Below are positions 17,393 through 25,957 of a DNA stretch of 64,000 bases, one piece after another. The stretch spans positions 806,001 to 870,000 of the forward strand of contig NZ_JAAWVT010000001.1 of NCBI RefSeq assembly GCF_012271785.1, in the 5' to 3' direction. Under the pieces are notes generated by a model. That model did no database searches and was not told the DNA's origin. It worked only from the letters and a program-made list of their open reading frames with translations. Position numbers and translations under genes: made by a program. The DNA comes from Paeniglutamicibacter terrestris (GTDB lineage Bacteria; Actinomycetota; Actinomycetes; Actinomycetales; Micrococcaceae). Each line of letters opens with the position of its first letter. The first letter of the stretch is position 1.

Positions 17393-18763
17393 TTGAAGAA
17401 ATATGCCGCCGTTAACCCGACCAATGGTGAAGTTCTCGAGGAATTCGACAGCCTCACCGACGCCGAGGCCACAGCGGCATTAGAGCGTTCGGCATCGGCC
17501 TACCGCAGTTGGCACCGCGAGGACCTAAAAGAACGCCAAAAGGTACTCTTCGCCATCGCCGAAGCACACCGCACCCACAGCACCGAGCTGGCACACCTGA
17601 CAGCCCTAGAAATGGGCAAGCCCCTAGCCCAAGCCAAGGGCGAAATCGAGCTCTCCGCCTCCATCTACGAATACTACGCACGCGAGGCAACCACCCTGCT
17701 AGCCGACGAAGAACTCGAAATTGCCGGCTCCGGTCAAGCCGTAGTGCGAACAGCCTCAATCGGCCCACTGCTGGGCATCATGCCCTGGAACTTCCCCTAC
17801 TACCAGGTGGCACGCTTCGTAGCACCGAACCTACTGCTGGGAAATACCATCTTGCTCAAGCACGCGAGCAGCTGCCCCCAACAGGCCCTACGCATCGAAC
17901 AAATCCTGCGTGAGGCCGGAACCCCGGAAGGCGTCTACCAAAACATCTTCGCCACCTCCGATCAAATCGCTGATCTGATTGCCAGCCCCAAACTCCAAGG
18001 CGTCTCACTCACCGGTTCGGAGCGCGCCGGAAGCATCGTTGGAGCGCAGGCCGGAAAATACATGAAGAAGTGCGTGCTGGAACTCGGAGGCTCCGATCCG
18101 TTCCTCGTCCTCTCCTCCGCCGATGCCACCGCCGCAGCCAAGGCCGCAGCCGAGGGCCGCTTCCGCAACGCCGGACAAATCTGCTCCTCCTCCAAGCGCA
18201 TGATCGTCGATGAATCCCAATGGGAAACGTTCGTGGAGACCTTCGTGGAGCACGCTCAGGAATTCACCACCGGCGACCCGTTGGCGGAATCCACAAAAAT
18301 GGGCCCCATGGCCTCACTCCAAGCCAGGACAGACCTATCGGCCCAGGTTGCCGACGCGATCACCAAGGGCGCTACCGTCCATACCGGTGGACAGATTCCC
18401 GAAGGCCCGGGCGCATATTACCCAGCAACGGTACTCTCCGGAGTCACCCCCGAGATGCGAGCGTTCCACGAGGAGCTGTTCGGGCCCGTCGCCGTCCTGC
18501 ACCGCGTTGCTTCCGCCGAAGAAGCCATCGAGCTGGCCAACGATTCACCGTTCGGGTTAGGTGGAGCAGTCTTCACCAACGACCAACAGGAAGCCGCATA
18601 TGTGAGCGACCGCTTAGAAGTTGGCATGGTCGGCATCAACACCACCATCAAGAGCGCCCCCGACCTGCCATTCGGCGGCGTCAAGGCCTCTGGCATCGGC
18701 CGTGAACTGGGAAAGTTCGGACTCAATGAATTCGCCAACAAGAAACTCATCCGCCACCCCTAA
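17393..18763 (+). CDS. NAD(P)-dependent aldehyde dehydrogenase, succinate-semialdehyde dehydrogenase type
   Basis: 456 residues, the length of the short GabD/Sad group. N133 in PWNFPYY, E230 in LELGGSDP and nucleophile C264 in GQICSSSKR are all present. The start is TTG at 17393 with GGAGAG eight bases upstream; no nearer ATG fits. The NPTNGEVL beginning and lack of an N-terminal extension also match this group. It would oxidise an aldehyde formed after ester hydrolysis and alcohol oxidation, or a semialdehyde. Position after the monooxygenase suggests one transcript. Confidence 0.88.
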   Translation: MKKYAAVNPTNGEVLEEFDSLTDAEATAALERSASAYRSWHREDLKERQKVLFAIAEAHRTHSTELAHLTALEMGKPLAQAKGEIELSASIYEYYAREATTLLADEELEIAGSGQAVVRTASIGPLLGIMPWNFPYYQVARFVAPNLLLGNTILLKHASSCPQQALRIEQILREAGTPEGVYQNIFATSDQIADLIASPKLQGVSLTGSERAGSIVGAQAGKYMKKCVLELGGSDPFLVLSSADATAAAKAAAEGRFRNAGQICSSSKRMIVDESQWETFVETFVEHAQEFTTGDPLAESTKMGPMASLQARTDLSAQVADAITKGATVHTGGQIPEGPGAYYPATVLSGVTPEMRAFHEELFGPVAVLHRVASAEEAIELANDSPFGLGGAVFTNDQQEAAYVSDRLEVGMVGINTTIKSAPDLPFGGVKASGIGRELGKFGLNEFANKKLIRHP

Positions 18764-19153
18764 ATCCAACGCAGCCAAATGGGGCTGCTGCGATTAGATA
18801 CGTGCATTTAGACGGTGAGTCTAAACGGTGACGACCCATTGTTAGCAGAATCGTGTGGCTTCAAAGATGACATTTCGTGGCGATCATAAGCTCACATATG
18901 AGGGAGATGATCACCTGCCCTCGCGCGTTTGATAACGGCGAGCAATTGGTGGAAGGTGACAGATCCCCTCAAGTATCCGGATCATGTGCACCTTGGCCGT
19001 TGCCCCATGGACACTCTGGCCTCAGTCGCGGAACCCCGCTCGACTGAGGCCAGATTAGGGTATTGGAAGAGACACCTGATTCCAGCTACTCATCGCTTGG
19101 CCGGCTACGAGGCTCCCGTCTTTCCACCCATGCGGGATGAAGTTTGCCTTGGC
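18764..19153. other. Intergenic region with a 14-base inverted repeat
   Basis: No credible gene in these 390 bases. A weak hairpin (GCAGCC/GGCTGC, 18771-18788) follows the aldehyde dehydrogenase. TCTGGCCTCAGTCG at 19015-19028 is perfectly repeated in inverse at 19041-19054 with a 12-base loop; it may end the leftward small membrane protein transcript. Confidence 0.5.
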
Positions 19154-19480
19154 CTAGTGGTTGGCCTTGAGCTGCCTTTTCATGGCTCGCATACCCTTTT
19201 TTCGTCGATTGATCGACGCTGCTCTCGCGTAGAGGGATAGTAGTCGCGGAACGACGAAGTAGACCGTTGTGGGCACAACAATGAGAGTTAGTACGAGCGC
19301 CCGTAAGACCGGATTCCAGCGCGGCCCGATCAGAGACAACAGACACATGCCCAGTGCGACAAGCGGAAAAATTGCCAGCCACGTCACCACTGCTCTTACA
19401 TGGACTGAAGCTAACCCGACGATTCTCTCGTGGTGTGCATCAACCTCATCTGCGGCGAGTGCTTTTCCTTCGTGATCCAC
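19154..19480 (-). CDS. Small two-helix membrane protein
   Basis: 108 residues with a charged N-terminus (about 1-28), two hydrophobic helices (about 30-52 and 59-80) joined by GPRWNPVLRA, and a basic tail RRKKGMRAMKRQLK. The hairpin resembles the membrane tail found on some antibiotic-biosynthesis-monooxygenase-type proteins, but no enzymatic domain is present. Function unknown. It is divergent from a TetR gene and one of two related operator sites abuts its start, so TetR probably represses it. Confidence 0.65.
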   Translation of the reverse strand: MDHEGKALAADEVDAHHERIVGLASVHVRAVVTWLAIFPLVALGMCLLSLIGPRWNPVLRALVLTLIVVPTTVYFVVPRLLSLYARAASINRRKKGMRAMKRQLKANH

Positions 19481-19485
19481 GCAAT

Positions 19486-19552
19486 CTCCAAACTTTTAGT
19501 TGGAGAAAGCCTACGACACAACACTGCGCCTAACCAAACGTTTAGTTGGAGA
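19486..19552. promoter_or_regulatory. Two related TetR operator candidates
   Basis: CTCCAAACTTTTAGTTGGAG (19486-19505) and CCAAACGTTTAGTTGGAG (19534-19551, core AAACGTTT palindromic) share the right half TTTAGTTGGAG and start about 46 bases apart. They flank the divergent promoters of the membrane protein and the TetR gene. Confidence 0.65.
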
Positions 19553-19564
19553 TAGGATGGTGCC

Positions 19565-20134
19565 ATGGCTTGGGACACGGAAGCAACAAAGCAGAAACTG
19601 CTGAATGCCGCAATCGACGAGTTTGCCGAGCGCGGCTTTGCCGGAGCTCGAATTCAGGAGATCGCCAAGAAATCCGGATGCAACCGCGAGCGGATCTACT
19701 TCTACTTCGACAACAAGATCGGGCTCTTTGAAGCTGCCCTCGTTCAACAACTGGTCACCGCCCTGGATGACGTACCTGTTCGGGGCACAGGTCCGGAGGC
19801 CGTCGCCGATTTCGCGGGCCGCTACTTTGATTTCTCCACCACGCGTACCGCGCTTGCGCGACTCACCGTGTGGGAAGGATTGGAGCGTGGTTACCCAGTC
19901 GGTGCCGAGCAGAGGGCCCTGCGCTCAACGGGCAAAGTGGCCGAAATCCAGAACGCTTTACCGTCGGCCACCATGAGGGAAGCCGAAGACCTGCTCCTGA
20001 CCATCGTGACCCTTTGCAACGCCTGGGTGTCGACACCCAACATCCACCTGGTACTTACCGGGGCACCCGATCTACAACGGCGGCGAGCGTCCATCGTGCG
20101 CACCAGTGAATTGCTCGCACAAGACACCGTGTAG
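19565..20134 (+). CDS. TetR-family repressor
   Basis: 189 residues. The helix-turn-helix is clear at the N-terminus: LLNAAIDEFAERGFAGARIQ, EIAKKSGCNRERIYFYFDNK. The C-terminal ligand domain, with FDFSTTRTALARLTVWEGLE, suits the TetR group with a TetR_C-type pocket. ATG at 19565 follows AGGATGG. Divergent from the small membrane protein; two likely operators lie between. The ligand is unknown. Confidence 0.9.
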   Translation: MAWDTEATKQKLLNAAIDEFAERGFAGARIQEIAKKSGCNRERIYFYFDNKIGLFEAALVQQLVTALDDVPVRGTGPEAVADFAGRYFDFSTTRTALARLTVWEGLERGYPVGAEQRALRSTGKVAEIQNALPSATMREAEDLLLTIVTLCNAWVSTPNIHLVLTGAPDLQRRRASIVRTSELLAQDTV

Positions 20135-20521
20135 CCACCCCATGAAGTATGGGTGAGTGCCAACCTGAGGATTTGACCTCTCCGAACTGTTGCTGAAACC
20201 AGCAGGCTGGCAGATAGATCTGCAGCTGCTCCGGGTGCACGGCTTTCTTGTTAAACACACTCGGGCACACCGGGGACCGATGAAATCACCGTACAACTCG
20301 CTTATACGACCTTGCCTCCGGCAGTGCCGATTTTTCCATCTTGGCTACGTTCGGCAGCCACGATGGAAAAGTGCGAATGAAGACACCAGCGACTCGCCAC
20401 GGCACTTCCCGATAAGGCATCCAGCAGTCAGCTCGAGACGAAAGCAACCATGGGCAAGCCGGGTCTTGAAGATAGGGATTTCAGCCCCACTTCAAACTAA
20501 AGATCCGCTGATGGTTATGAA
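20135..20521. other. Intergenic region with 15-base inverted repeat
   Basis: No convincing gene. At 20332-20346 and 20356-20370 lies a 15-base inverted repeat (one mismatch) with TTTTCCATC/GATGGAAAA ends and a nine-base loop, between converging genes. The A/T ends make it a possible two-way terminator. The rest shows nothing recognisable. Confidence 0.45.
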
Positions 20522-21433
20522 TCAGAGAAGGTTTTTATCACTCAGCCAGTCGCGAGCAATGGTTTCTGCTGGCAGCTCCTCGTCGAGGCTGCGGGAGTTC
20601 AGGGCGACAAGTTCTTTGTCGCTCATCGTTTGGCTGATCTGATTGATGGCTTCCGTGGCATTGGCGTCTAGGTTGTCACTGGCCAGTGGCACAACATGAG
20701 AGGCCAGGAACAGGCCCTCGGTGTCTTTGAGCGGTACAAGATCGTTTCGCCCGATGGAAGGATCTGCAGAGTAGATGATGGCCAGATTGATGGCACCGTC
20801 CTTGAGGGCCTTGACGGTTAACGGTCCCCCACCATCTTCGATGGGCGTGAAATCAAGATCAACGCCGTACAGGTTTTTCATACCAACAGGTCCGTCCGGG
20901 CGGGTCGCGCCCTCCGAGTTCCCACCGAGCATCAAGGGGTCGGTGACCTTGGCCAGATCATCAAGGGTCTCTAGCCCCCATTTCTCGGCGAACAAGCGAG
21001 TCACGGTGTACGAATTTTGGTCGGTGGCACCGGACTGGTCAAGCACCCGCAGGCCGTCCGGCGTGGACTGAGCAAGTTGGGCGTATACGTCATCCGCGAG
21101 CCGCGCGGTTGTATCCGGCACCCAGTACTGAAGCAGCGGTCCGCTGTATTCCGGGAAGAGATCGATGCTGCCGGCCTCGATCTCCGGGACATAAATCTCG
21201 CGCTGACCGATGCGGAACTGGCGGTCCACCGAATATCCCTTGGATTCCAAGGACTGGGCATAGATCTCCGCGATGATCTCGCTCGAGTAATAATCTTGGG
21301 ACCCGATCACGATGGGCGTGTTCTTGTTGTCGGCAGTATCTGAAGTTACGGAATTCTGCGCACCGGGTGAGCAGGCAGTGAGCAGCAGGAAGCTGGAGAG
21401 TGCTAGTGCTGCCAGGATTTTTCGGTGCCTCAT
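20522..21433 (-). CDS. Osmoprotectant (glycine betaine/choline-type) ABC substrate-binding lipoprotein
   Basis: 303 residues with a lipoprotein signal (LLLTAC, Cys at about 21) and the OpuAC-type domain: VIGSQDYYSSEIIAEIYAQS, LFPEYSGPLLQYW, and GVDLDFTPIEDGGGPLTVKA. OpuCC/ProX-like proteins deliver quaternary amines to the membrane complex. Its ATG overlaps the stop of the permease gene (ATGA), and it is the last gene of a fully overlapping four-gene operon. The exact ligand (betaine, carnitine, choline or other) cannot be read. Confidence 0.9.
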   Translation of the reverse strand: MRHRKILAALALSSFLLLTACSPGAQNSVTSDTADNKNTPIVIGSQDYYSSEIIAEIYAQSLESKGYSVDRQFRIGQREIYVPEIEAGSIDLFPEYSGPLLQYWVPDTTARLADDVYAQLAQSTPDGLRVLDQSGATDQNSYTVTRLFAEKWGLETLDDLAKVTDPLMLGGNSEGATRPDGPVGMKNLYGVDLDFTPIEDGGGPLTVKALKDGAINLAIIYSADPSIGRNDLVPLKDTEGLFLASHVVPLASDNLDANATEAINQISQTMSDKELVALNSRSLDEELPAETIARDWLSDKNLL

Positions 21434-22143
21434 GAGGCTCCTTTCAAGGAAGGACCGGCAACGCGGGAGCGCGGCCGGGGCATACGTGGTTCAACGGAGC
21501 GACGGACCATTCGTTGTAGAACGGAAAGACCGAGATCGATGAGGATCGCTAGGGCGGCAACCAAGAGCGCTCCTGCCAGCATCTGGGGGTAGTCCCGGGA
21601 TTTGAGGCCGGCGAAAATGTATCGTCCCAGGCCGCTGTCCGAGACATAGGCAGCAAGCGTGGCGGTGGCGATCACCTGCAGTGTTGCCGAGCGGAATCCC
21701 CCGAGAATGACGTGAGCGGCGAGTGGGAGCTCGACGTGAACGATGATCTGGAATTCATTCATACCTGCAGCCCGGGCTGCATCGATCGTTGTCCGCTCAA
21801 CGTTCTCGATGCCGGCATAGGTTCCGGCCAGCAGAGGCGGGACGGCCAAAACAATAAGTGCAACGATGGGCGCTGTGATGCCGATGCCCATGGCGAGAGC
21901 AAGAATCGTCAGCAAACCCAGCGTTGGAACGGCACGGGCCGCACCCGCTGCGGCGATAACAAACCCACGGCCGCGGCCAGTGTGGCCAATGGCGATGCCC
22001 ACCGGTAGGGCGATGGCGGCGGCGATGCCCACAACGATCATGGTGATGATCAGGTGCTGTCCCAGTCGATGTCCGATACTAGTTGCCCCCATCCACGCGG
22101 CAGAGTCTGCGAGCCAAGTGAATGCTTCGAGAAACATGCTCAT
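21430..22143 (-). CDS. OpuC-type ABC permease (second permease)
   Basis: 237 residues from ATG 22143, which overlaps the stop of the preceding permease (ATGA). Six membrane helices and the coupling loop IDAARAAGMNEFQIIVHVEL are visible, with GLGRYIFAGL near the end. It pairs with the other permease to form the channel of an OpuC-like importer. Longer upstream starts are rejected because of the precise overlap. Confidence 0.9.
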   Translation of the reverse strand: MSMFLEAFTWLADSAAWMGATSIGHRLGQHLIITMIVVGIAAAIALPVGIAIGHTGRGRGFVIAAAGAARAVPTLGLLTILALAMGIGITAPIVALIVLAVPPLLAGTYAGIENVERTTIDAARAAGMNEFQIIVHVELPLAAHVILGGFRSATLQVIATATLAAYVSDSGLGRYIFAGLKSRDYPQMLAGALLVAALAILIDLGLSVLQRMVRRSVEPRMPRPRSRVAGPSLKGAS

Positions 22144-22820
22144 GCCTTGGCCTCCCCGGCCGGTTCGTGGGTGCGTTTGGGCTGGGATCTTGTGTGTGAC
22201 CATGGAGTGAGCTTCCGGCCAATGACGACACAAATCGCGTCAAGGACGCAGGCCACAACGATGACCGCCAGGATCCCGGTGATGACTTCGGCGGTGATGC
22301 CGCGCTGAAAGCCATCCGTGAACAGCGTGCCCAGGCTCGGCACGCCGATTAAAGCCGAGATGGTCACCAGTCCGACGGTACTGACGGTGACGACGCGGAT
22401 GCCCGAAACCAAGACGGGAACGGCGAGCGGCAAATCCACTCGCCAGAACATCGCACCGGCGGAATGCCCCGTCGCGATGGCGGATTCTCGAACCTTCGAG
22501 TCGATCGAGGTGAACGCGTCAGCCGAGGTGCGTACCAAGACGGCAGCAGCATACACACCCAGCGCCACCACCAATGTCGTCGGCGAGCGCTGGGGGAATC
22601 CGAAGAGAAAGGGAATGATGATCAGCAGCGGCAGCGCGGGGATCGCGTAAAGCAGGCTCGCCGCACCCAAAACGATGCCGCCCGGCCGCGGCCACCGCGA
22701 GGCGATCCTGCCCAGCGGAACGGCAACCATGATTCCGAGCAGAATTGCGGGAAGGCTCAATAACAGGTGAGACCAGGTGAGCTCCAGTACCCGAGGCCAA
22801 CTCGTTGACAACCAGGTCAT
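22140..22820 (-). CDS. OpuC-type ABC permease (first permease)
   Basis: 226 residues, about five or six membrane helices, with coupling loop RESAIATGHSAGAMFWRVDL and IGVPSLGTLFTDG. It overlaps the ATPase stop by four bases and the next permease start by four. The arrangement ATPase-permease-permease-binding protein differs slightly from the common OpuCA-B-C-D order because the binding protein is last. Confidence 0.9.
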   Translation of the reverse strand: MTWLSTSWPRVLELTWSHLLLSLPAILLGIMVAVPLGRIASRWPRPGGIVLGAASLLYAIPALPLLIIIPFLFGFPQRSPTTLVVALGVYAAAVLVRTSADAFTSIDSKVRESAIATGHSAGAMFWRVDLPLAVPVLVSGIRVVTVSTVGLVTISALIGVPSLGTLFTDGFQRGITAEVITGILAVIVVACVLDAICVVIGRKLTPWSHTRSQPKRTHEPAGEAKA

Positions 22821-23629
22821 GAGGCCAGTACTCCGGCCGGGCGGCCGGCCTGATCAAGAACTACCTTCCGCCCCTGGGTCTCGACGATACGCAGCACACG
22901 CTCGGGACGGTCAGCTCCGATAAAGTCACGTACAAAGGCATCGGCGGGTGCCGCGAGAATCTCCGCCGGTGGTCCCACCTGAGCGATGCGGCCACCGGAA
23001 CGAAGAACTATCACCTCATCGCCCAGTAACAGCGCCTCGTCGATATCGTGGGTGACAAAAACCATGGTCTTGCCGAGGCGAGATTGCAATGCGAGGAGCT
23101 GGTTTTGCAGCTCACGGCGCACGATTGGATCCACTGCTCCGAAGGGTTCGTCCATGAGCAGGATGTTGGGATCCGCGGCCAGAGCACGGGCCACTCCAAC
23201 GCGTTGGCGCTGTCCACCGGAGAGTTGGGCTGGATACCTGTCGGCAAGCGTGAGATCGAGGCCAACCTGCTCAAGGAGTTCGAGGGCGGTTACTCTGGCC
23301 TCTTTTCGCGAAACGCGGTTAAGCACCGGAACGGTTGAGATATTTTCGGCCACGGTGCGGTGTGGCAGCAGACCTCCGTCCTGCATCACATAGCCGATGG
23401 ACCGGCGCAGGGCGACCTTGTTGAACTCGCGCACATCGCGTCCGTCGATGAGCACGGTACCCGAGCCTGGTTCCAGCATGCGGTTGACCATCCGCAGCAA
23501 TGTTGTTTTGCCGGAGCCCGAGGACCCCACCAGGGCCACCGTCCGATGCGAGGGCAGCACATAGGAGAATTCCTCCACCGCGACTGCACCACCGGAGAAG
23601 GACTTGCTTACCGCCCTGAACTCGATCAT
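22817..23629 (-). CDS. OpuC-type ABC ATPase without CBS domains
   Basis: 270 residues from ATG 23629. Walker A GSSGSGKT, signature LSGGQRQRV, Walker B ILLMDEPF and the H-loop in VFVTHD are intact. Many OpuCA proteins are near 380 residues and carry CBS domains that sense ionic strength; here only about 30 residues follow the ATPase core, so that sensing must be absent. ATG 23629 follows GGGAAAGAAG; an in-frame TTG at 23650 is a less likely start. First gene of the operon, divergent from PadR. Confidence 0.92.
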   Translation of the reverse strand: MIEFRAVSKSFSGGAVAVEEFSYVLPSHRTVALVGSSGSGKTTLLRMVNRMLEPGSGTVLIDGRDVREFNKVALRRSIGYVMQDGGLLPHRTVAENISTVPVLNRVSRKEARVTALELLEQVGLDLTLADRYPAQLSGGQRQRVGVARALAADPNILLMDEPFGAVDPIVRRELQNQLLALQSRLGKTMVFVTHDIDEALLLGDEVIVLRSGGRIAQVGPPAEILAAPADAFVRDFIGADRPERVLRIVETQGRKVVLDQAGRPAGVLAS

Positions 23630-23695
23630 CAATTCTTCTTTCCCTGACAAACTGTTGGCTTCTGCTACCGCGTCAGCGCTGGCAGAAATTCATCC

Positions 23696-23733
23696 TAGTA
23701 CCTCGATTCGAGGTATAGCGAATCGAGGTACTA
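23696..23733. promoter_or_regulatory. Perfect 15-base inverted repeat: PadR operator candidate
   Basis: TAGTACCTCGATTCG (23696-23710) is exactly mirrored at 23719-23733, spacer AGGTATAG. It sits 10 bases before the PadR GTG start and about 67 bases from the divergent ATPase start, so one bound repressor could shut both directions. The direct recurrence of TCGAGGTA inside it suggests more than one register of binding. Confidence 0.75.
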
Positions 23734-23743
23734 CACTGGAAGA

Positions 23744-24283
23744 GTGATTGAAACAATGATCTTAGGTTTCCTGGCCGAGGGCGCACTGCACGGTTATGAA
23801 CTTCGCCGCCAGATGGAGCATCTTCATGGCTACGCCCGCACCATCAGTGACGGGACGCTGTACCCGGCGATCGCCCGCTTGGTGAAGTCGGGCTTCATCA
23901 CCCGCGAGTCCGAGGCTAGCAAGTCGGGTGCGCCACGACAGACCCTGCACCTCACCGACGCCGGCAGGGAACGACTCATGGCCCGACTACGGGACGCCAC
24001 CGATCATGACATCACCGACGGTAGCCGCTTTTTTGTGGTGCTCAGCTTTCTCTCGATGCTGCCGCTGGAGACCGAGCGCAACGCCGTCCTGAGAAGGCGC
24101 CTGGACTACCTTGAACAGCCCGCGAGCTTCTTCTACGACGGCCAAAAGCCTTTGCGCGCTGCAGAACTCACCGACCCCTACCGCCAGGGCATCCTCATCT
24201 CGGCCCGGGCAACAAATCGTGCCGAGCGAGACTGGATCCATGGGGTCCTAAAGGCCACCACAGCACAGGAGGAAACCACGTGA
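23744..24283 (+). CDS. PadR-family regulator
   Basis: 179 residues, GTG start. The family winged helix is clear: ILGFLAEGALHGYELRRQME, then ISDGTLYPAIARLVKSGFIT and RQTLHLTDAGRERL. A C-terminal helical part (about 90-179) serves dimerisation, as in PadR-s1/s2 proteins. Its start lies directly behind a perfect palindrome shared with the divergent OpuC operon. It overlaps the next gene by four bases, so the two are coupled. PadR control of an osmoprotectant importer is not the usual GbsR scheme. Confidence 0.9.
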   Translation: MIETMILGFLAEGALHGYELRRQMEHLHGYARTISDGTLYPAIARLVKSGFITRESEASKSGAPRQTLHLTDAGRERLMARLRDATDHDITDGSRFFVVLSFLSMLPLETERNAVLRRRLDYLEQPASFFYDGQKPLRAAELTDPYRQGILISARATNRAERDWIHGVLKATTAQEETT

Positions 24284-25272
24284 ACCAGAGCATGAGCGCC
24301 ATCATGATCGACGAACCGGGACCTGTCACCAATCTGCACCTGAGGCAATTACCGGTTCCTACTCCGAACCCAGGCGACGTCCGGATCAAGATCGAGGCTT
24401 TCGGATTGAACCGCTCCGAGCTTCACACCCGACTCGGTCTTGCCGGGGATTCGGTGAGTTATCCACGCGTCCTGGGCATTGAAGCCGTGGGCGTGGTCGA
24501 TCTCGATCCCTCCGGTACCTTCGCGCCCGGGCAACAGGTGATGACCATGATGGGAGGGATGGGTCGCACCTTTGATGGCGGATACGCCCAATACACGTGC
24601 GTCCCAGCGTCTCAGGTGATCCCCTTCAGCTCGGATCTTCCTTGGGACGTCCTTGGCGCCATTCCCGAAATGCTGCAGACCGCTTACGGGTCGCTGAGCA
24701 TCGGGCTGGATCTCACTGGCGGCCAAAGCCTGTTGGTGCGTGGCGGCACATCATCGGTCGGGATGGCCGCAGCGGTACTGGCCAAACGCCTCGGCGCGAC
24801 GGTGCTCTCCACAACACGCGACCCCTCGAAGGTTCAGGCACTCAAAGATTTGGGCGTTGACCACGTCCTTCTGGACGATGGCAAGGTTGCCAATCAGGTC
24901 CGCAGGATCCTGCCGGATGGCGTTGATGGTGCCATCGAGCTCGTGGGAACCCCCACGCTGCCGGACACCTTAGCTTCTGTCCGCGTCCATGGCACCGTGT
25001 GTTTCACCGGGATGCTCTCCAACCAGTGGACGGTGGAGAGCTTTTATCCCATCGATTACCTGCCACAGGGAGTGCGCTTGACCGCCTATTCCGGGTCCTC
25101 GGAGAACCTGCCCCCCGAGGTGCTCCAATCTTTCCTTGACGATGCGGCCTCCGGGCGGGCGACAGTTCCCATCGATCGAGTCTTCGGACTCGACCAGATC
25201 CGTGAGGCTCACACGCTGATGGAGTCGGGCGAGGCTCGCGGCAAACTAGTCGTCCTGCCCTGGAACCACTGA
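24280..25272 (+). CDS. Zinc-free medium-chain dehydrogenase (quinone-oxidoreductase-like)
   Basis: 330 residues from GTG 24280; AGGAGG lies seven bases upstream and the start overlaps the PadR stop. FGLNRSELHTRLG is the QOR-type N-terminus with no catalytic Cys, so no zinc. LLVRGGTSSVGMAAAVLAK is the NADPH site. Such enzymes reduce quinones or enones. Coupling to PadR suggests it responds to the same signal, possibly a phenolic or electrophilic compound. Confidence 0.88.
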   Translation: MNQSMSAIMIDEPGPVTNLHLRQLPVPTPNPGDVRIKIEAFGLNRSELHTRLGLAGDSVSYPRVLGIEAVGVVDLDPSGTFAPGQQVMTMMGGMGRTFDGGYAQYTCVPASQVIPFSSDLPWDVLGAIPEMLQTAYGSLSIGLDLTGGQSLLVRGGTSSVGMAAAVLAKRLGATVLSTTRDPSKVQALKDLGVDHVLLDDGKVANQVRRILPDGVDGAIELVGTPTLPDTLASVRVHGTVCFTGMLSNQWTVESFYPIDYLPQGVRLTAYSGSSENLPPEVLQSFLDDAASGRATVPIDRVFGLDQIREAHTLMESGEARGKLVVLPWNH

Positions 25273-25381
25273 TCCGAAAAATGGCAGCCCGTCTGGACCC
25301 GGACACCCTATGTCTTCCCGATATGCCGTCACCAGATTTTCACAGGTAAACCCAAAAACCCTCACGAACAAAGGAACCACC

Positions 25382-25684
25382 ATGATTACCCACGTATGGA
25401 GCATGACCTTCACCGAACAGAGCACGGCCGAACAGCGTGCAGCGTTCGGCACCGCCATGGCGGCCCTCCCCTCGCAGATCGAGGGTGTCGCCTCATTCAA
25501 GTCGGGATCCGATCTCGGTCTCAATTCGGGAAATTCCGAAGTTGTCATCATTGCGGAGTTCGCTGACGAGCAGTCATGGCGCGCATACATCGAGGCTCCC
25601 GCACACGTGGCCTTCGTTAACGATCATGTGTCACCACTCTGCGCGTCCTGGAACGCTATTCAGATTGCCTCCCCCACCGCCTAA
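25382..25684 (+). CDS. Dabb (stress-responsive A/B barrel) domain protein
   Basis: 100 residues from ATG 25382 (AAGGAA upstream). ITHVWSMTFTE opens the first strand, and FKSGSDLGLNSGNSEVVIIA plus AYIEAPAHVAFVNDHV match the dimeric ferredoxin-like Dabb fold. These are cofactor-free; a few cyclise or decarboxylate, most are uncharacterised. It lies 110 bases after the dehydrogenase and probably shares its transcript. Confidence 0.82.
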   Translation: MITHVWSMTFTEQSTAEQRAAFGTAMAALPSQIEGVASFKSGSDLGLNSGNSEVVIIAEFADEQSWRAYIEAPAHVAFVNDHVSPLCASWNAIQIASPTA

Positions 25685-25694
25685 ACAGCAAGAA

Positions 25695-25746
25695 GCCGGT
25701 GCGAGATCGCGGGATCGGCAAAGATTGTCTGCGATCTATCACCGGC
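25695..25746 (+). terminator. Large hairpin after the PadR operon
   Basis: GCCGGTG-CGA-GATCGC (25695-25710) pairs with GCGATC-TAT-CACCGGC (25731-25746), leaving a three-base internal bulge on each side and a 20-base loop. It starts 11 bases after the Dabb stop. No T-run, so probably a weak or assisted terminator. Confidence 0.5.
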
Positions 25747-25880
25747 TCTGCACCTTCGGTACAAGGCGGCACTTTTCATCAGTCAATCCCACCCCCTAAT
25801 GACCAACTACCCAAGTGAGGCCCCACGTTCATGACCGTCCGGGAAATTTGTTGAGCCGATTACTCGAAATCACTTGTGTA

Positions 25881-25897
25881 ATAAGTCTTAGACTTAT
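25881..25897. promoter_or_regulatory. Palindrome ATAAGTCTTAGACTTAT: GntR operator candidate
   Basis: A perfect 8-base inverted repeat around one T lies 61 bases before the galactarate dehydratase start; a further ATAAGT half-site follows at 25901. The GntR-FCD gene downstream is the likely binder. Confidence 0.65.
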
Positions 25898-25957
25898 ACG
25901 ATAAGTTGTGTTCAGCACCACAGCCTCGCCATTCACTCCCAGGAGCACAGACCCGCC

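Noticed and set aside
20190-20642. Rightward 150-codon frame after the TetR gene
   Set aside because: It overlaps the 3' end of the binding-protein gene, has no family features and no good ribosome site.
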